From positions 1 through 8,587 of the forward strand of contig CALBSZ010000731.1 of NCBI GenBank assembly GCA_937967665.1: a stretch of DNA of 8,587 nucleotides, read 5' to 3'. This stretch comes from an uncultured Planctomycetaceae bacterium (GTDB lineage Bacteria; Planctomycetota; Planctomycetia; Pirellulales; Pirellulaceae). The notes under the pieces were generated by a model, which did no database searches, was not told the origin of the DNA, and worked only from the letters and a program-made list of their open reading frames with translations. Shown piece by piece: positions 6,635 to 8,587 of the stretch. Within the stretch, counting starts at the first letter, position 1. The number at the start of each line of letters is the position of its first letter. A program made the translations under genes and the position numbers.

Positions 6635-7711
6635 TTACCGGGCCAGCGCCGGGCCGCTTTCCCGGGTCGGCGAGGTTGCCAATGTGGTGACCCAGTCGAC
6701 AATCCGCCAGTCCATCCAGCGGCGATCGCCGTCGATGCCGGGTCGTCCGACAAACCCCAGATGCCCTCCGTGACGCGTGACGTGCAGGCGAATGGTCGAG
6801 GAAAGGGGCGTGTCAGAAAACATACTGCTGGGGATCATGGGGTCATCTTCGGCCGCCAGGATCAGCGTCGGCACCGTGATGCGCGCCAGCAATGTGTTCG
6901 AGCTGCTTTGCGCGTAGTAGTCCCGCGCGTTGGCAAAACCGCTGACGCGTGACGTGAAGATATCGTCGAATTGAAACAGGGATCGCGGCCTGGTTGGCAA
7001 GCGGAATTCAGGCAACTTCGTTTCTGCCAGCTGCTGGTCGACGCGGCGGATCAGGCCGCGAACGAAACGTTTACCGTAAATTGGATTCGCGCCGCGCTGG
7101 AATCGGTCGGCACACAAATTCAAGTCGATCGGCGGCGCAACGGCGACCAGGGACTGGATGTTGCGATCGAGCCGATCGGCCTGCTCGCCCGCCAGCTTGA
7201 GGACAATGTTGCCGCTCATCGAAAAGCCAATGAGCGCGATCGGCGATTGGGGTTCGAGTTCGCGCAGGAACCTGACGGCGTCGAGTGCGTCTTGGCTGCG
7301 GCCGGCATGATATGGCTTGCGGGCCAAACCGACGCCCGCCCCCACACCGCGATGGTCCATACGCCATGTCCGCACGCCGCGCTGCGCCAATTTGTCCGCC
7401 ACGCGGACCATGTAGGACGACTGATGGCAACCCGCCAGGCCGTGCAGCAGCAATGCCATCTGGTCTCCCGGCTGCCATGCGGCGGGACGATCGTCATGCA
7501 GCACAACGACATCGCCGTCGGACAATGTGACACGATGCTGTATGGGCGCCAGCCTGTGCGAGTACGGCAAGTAAGCGCCCACAACCGTTTGCAGGTGACC
7601 GTTCTGCAGGTATGCCGGGGAGGTGAATTCGGGAAAAGGGATTGCGTGAAGGGAGTGATCCGCGGCGCCGTTTGCGGCGCGCGAAACTTCAGCGTTCAAT
7701 ACCGTACTCAT
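6635..7711 (-). CDS. YheT-family alpha/beta hydrolase (putative esterase), 358 aa
   Basis: This is a predicted cytoplasmic serine hydrolase of the YheT/COG0429 group of alpha/beta-fold esterases. The natural substrate is unknown. An N-terminal family signature is visible (FTSPAYLQNGHLQTV, 29-43). The oxyanion-region HGLAG is at 90-94. The nucleophile elbow is GFSMSGN at 162-168 with Ser164, close to the usual GxSxGGN but with Ser in place of the first Gly. The acid is Asp289 or Asp290 in AEDDP, and the catalytic His is His317 in HGGHLGF. The length is normal for the family and there is no signal peptide. The ATG at 7711 lies inside the end of the upstream regulator gene (23-bp overlap), with a weak AGAAAGA ribosome site. 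Expression is therefore probably coupled to the regulator. The family is often annotated only as a predicted hydrolase, so its role here remains open. Confidence 0.92.
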   Translation of the reverse strand: MSTVLNAEVSRAANGAADHSLHAIPFPEFTSPAYLQNGHLQTVVGAYLPYSHRLAPIQHRVTLSDGDVVVLHDDRPAAWQPGDQMALLLHGLAGCHQSSYMVRVADKLAQRGVRTWRMDHRGVGAGVGLARKPYHAGRSQDALDAVRFLRELEPQSPIALIGFSMSGNIVLKLAGEQADRLDRNIQSLVAVAPPIDLNLCADRFQRGANPIYGKRFVRGLIRRVDQQLAETKLPEFRLPTRPRSLFQFDDIFTSRVSGFANARDYYAQSSSNTLLARITVPTLILAAEDDPMIPSSMFSDTPLSSTIRLHVTRHGGHLGFVGRPGIDGDRRWMDWRIVDWVTTLATSPTRESGPALAR

Positions 7712-8587
7712 CGATCTTTCTATATAGCGTCGCCCGTCCCATGCCGAGCAGTTTAGCGGCCTCAGGAACGTGTCCTTTCGTGCGTGACAGAGCTTCCTTG
7801 ATCAGTTTTCGTTCCCAATAGTCAATCTTTAGTGATTCCAGTTCGTTCTTGGTCGTACCCGCGTCACGGAGTCCCAGATCGCCGGGTTGGATGGTTTCGC
7901 CTTCGGCCATGACCACGGCACTGTCGATCACGTTGCGCAGCTGCCTGACGTTGCCGGGCCATTGGTACGACAGCATTTTTTCTTTGGCGTCGGCCGAAAG
8001 CGTCAGGTTTGGTCGACCGTGCTGCATCTTGAAATGTTCGAGGAAGAAATTCATCAGCAGTTCGATATCGGGGCCGCGATCACGGAGCGGCGGAATGTAG
8101 AGTTCGAAGACGCTGAGCCGGTAATAAAGGTCTTCGCGAAACTTGCCGGCGCTCACAAATTCACGCAGATCGCGATTGGTGGCGGCAATCACGCGGACAT
8201 CCACGTTGACTTCTTTGGTGGCGCCGACCGGCAGGAAGGGATGCCCTTCCAGGATCCGCAGCAATTTGGCCTGCCCTTCCAGCGTCATGTCGCCGACTTC
8301 ATCCAGGAACAAGGTCCCGGAATCCGCTTGTTCAAACCAGCCGATGTGGTCGAGATCCGCCCCGGTGAAAGCTCCCTTCTTATGACCGAACAACTGGCTT
8401 TCCATCAAGTCGCGGGGGATGGCGGCGCAGTTCACGGGCAGCATCGGCCGATCGGCCCGCGCGCTGGCCTTGTGGATGGCGCGGGCGACCAGTTCCTTGC
8501 CGGCGCCGCTTTCGCCGCGCACCAGCACGCAACCGGTGGCCCGCGCGATGCGCACGATCTTGGCCTTCAACTCTTCCATCGGCTTGC
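7689..8587 (-). CDS. Sigma-54-dependent transcriptional activator, AAA+ and Fis-type HTH (5' partial)
   Basis: This enhancer-binding protein remodels sigma-54 RNA polymerase using ATP. The visible part begins inside the protein: residues K-P precede the first Met in frame, and the coding frame runs off the window edge, so the N-terminal sensor domain is not seen. Counting from the Met at 8579: Walker A GESGAGKE (22-29), the sigma-54-contacting GAFTGA loop (69-74), Walker B GTLFLDEV (88-95), sensor-type IAATNRDLREF (131-141), and arginine-finger region FREDLYYRL (147-155). It ends in a Fis-like DNA-binding helix-turn-helix (about 269-294: GHVPEAAKLLGMGRATLYRK). The intact GAFTGA indicates a true sigma-54 partner, not a sigma-70-type relative. 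The stop TGA (7689-7691) lies 23 bp inside the hydrolase gene. Which signal it senses (response-regulator receiver, FHA, GAF or other) cannot be told from this window. Confidence 0.95.
   Translation of the reverse strand, partial: KPMEELKAKIVRIARATGCVLVRGESGAGKELVARAIHKASARADRPMLPVNCAAIPRDLMESQLFGHKKGAFTGADLDHIGWFEQADSGTLFLDEVGDMTLEGQAKLLRILEGHPFLPVGATKEVNVDVRVIAATNRDLREFVSAGKFREDLYYRLSVFELYIPPLRDRGPDIELLMNFFLEHFKMQHGRPNLTLSADAKEKMLSYQWPGNVRQLRNVIDSAVVMAEGETIQPGDLGLRDAGTTKNELESLKIDYWERKLIKEALSRTKGHVPEAAKLLGMGRATLYRKIDEYGIER

Noticed and set aside
6971..7756. 261-codon plus-strand frame
   Set aside because: It is antisense to the hydrolase, whose catalytic motifs are all present on the minus strand, and it has no domain features of its own.

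Overview
The window looks like chromosomal DNA of a free-living bacterium, most likely a planctomycete (Pirellulales-like). This is an inference from family resemblance. The base composition is moderately GC-rich. Clear Shine-Dalgarno sites are mostly missing in front of the genes. One intergenic gap carries the iterated ATTCGCG-type boilerplate repeat common in such genomes. The main locus encodes a very large zinc-ribbon/multi-span membrane protein of a type I associate with planctomycetes. No sequence search was possible, so the lineage is tentative.

Layout: positions 1-98 hold the last 32 codons of an unidentified plus-strand gene. It converges on the minus-strand block that fills the rest of the window. 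Reading that block in its own direction (right to left), the first gene is a sigma-54-dependent activator, cut off at the right edge (7689-8587). Its last 23 bases overlap the start of a YheT-type alpha/beta hydrolase (6635-7711), so the two are very probably co-transcribed and translationally coupled. A gap of about 495 bp follows (6140-6634). It holds a direct-repeat patch, a possible 34-codon plus-strand reading frame and a candidate promoter region. The rest is the membrane-protein locus: a 418-residue product with an N-terminal anchor, a CxxC...CxxC zinc ribbon, an Ala/Pro-rich linker and about six membrane spans (4883-6139), then a 1569-residue product with about fifty predicted spans (149-4858).

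The most interesting point is the join between these last two frames. They lie in the same reading frame and are separated by one TGA codon plus eight sense codons. If TGA were a sense codon, the locus would encode one protein of 1996 residues with roughly 56-57 membrane spans. Either this is one giant gene broken by a nonsense change or assembly error (or read through), or it is a tandem pair. A run of ten T (coding strand) lies about 60 bases after the TGA, inside the first span of the larger frame, and is a second weak spot. The function of this membrane system is unknown. A transport, sensing or envelope role cannot be told apart from sequence alone.
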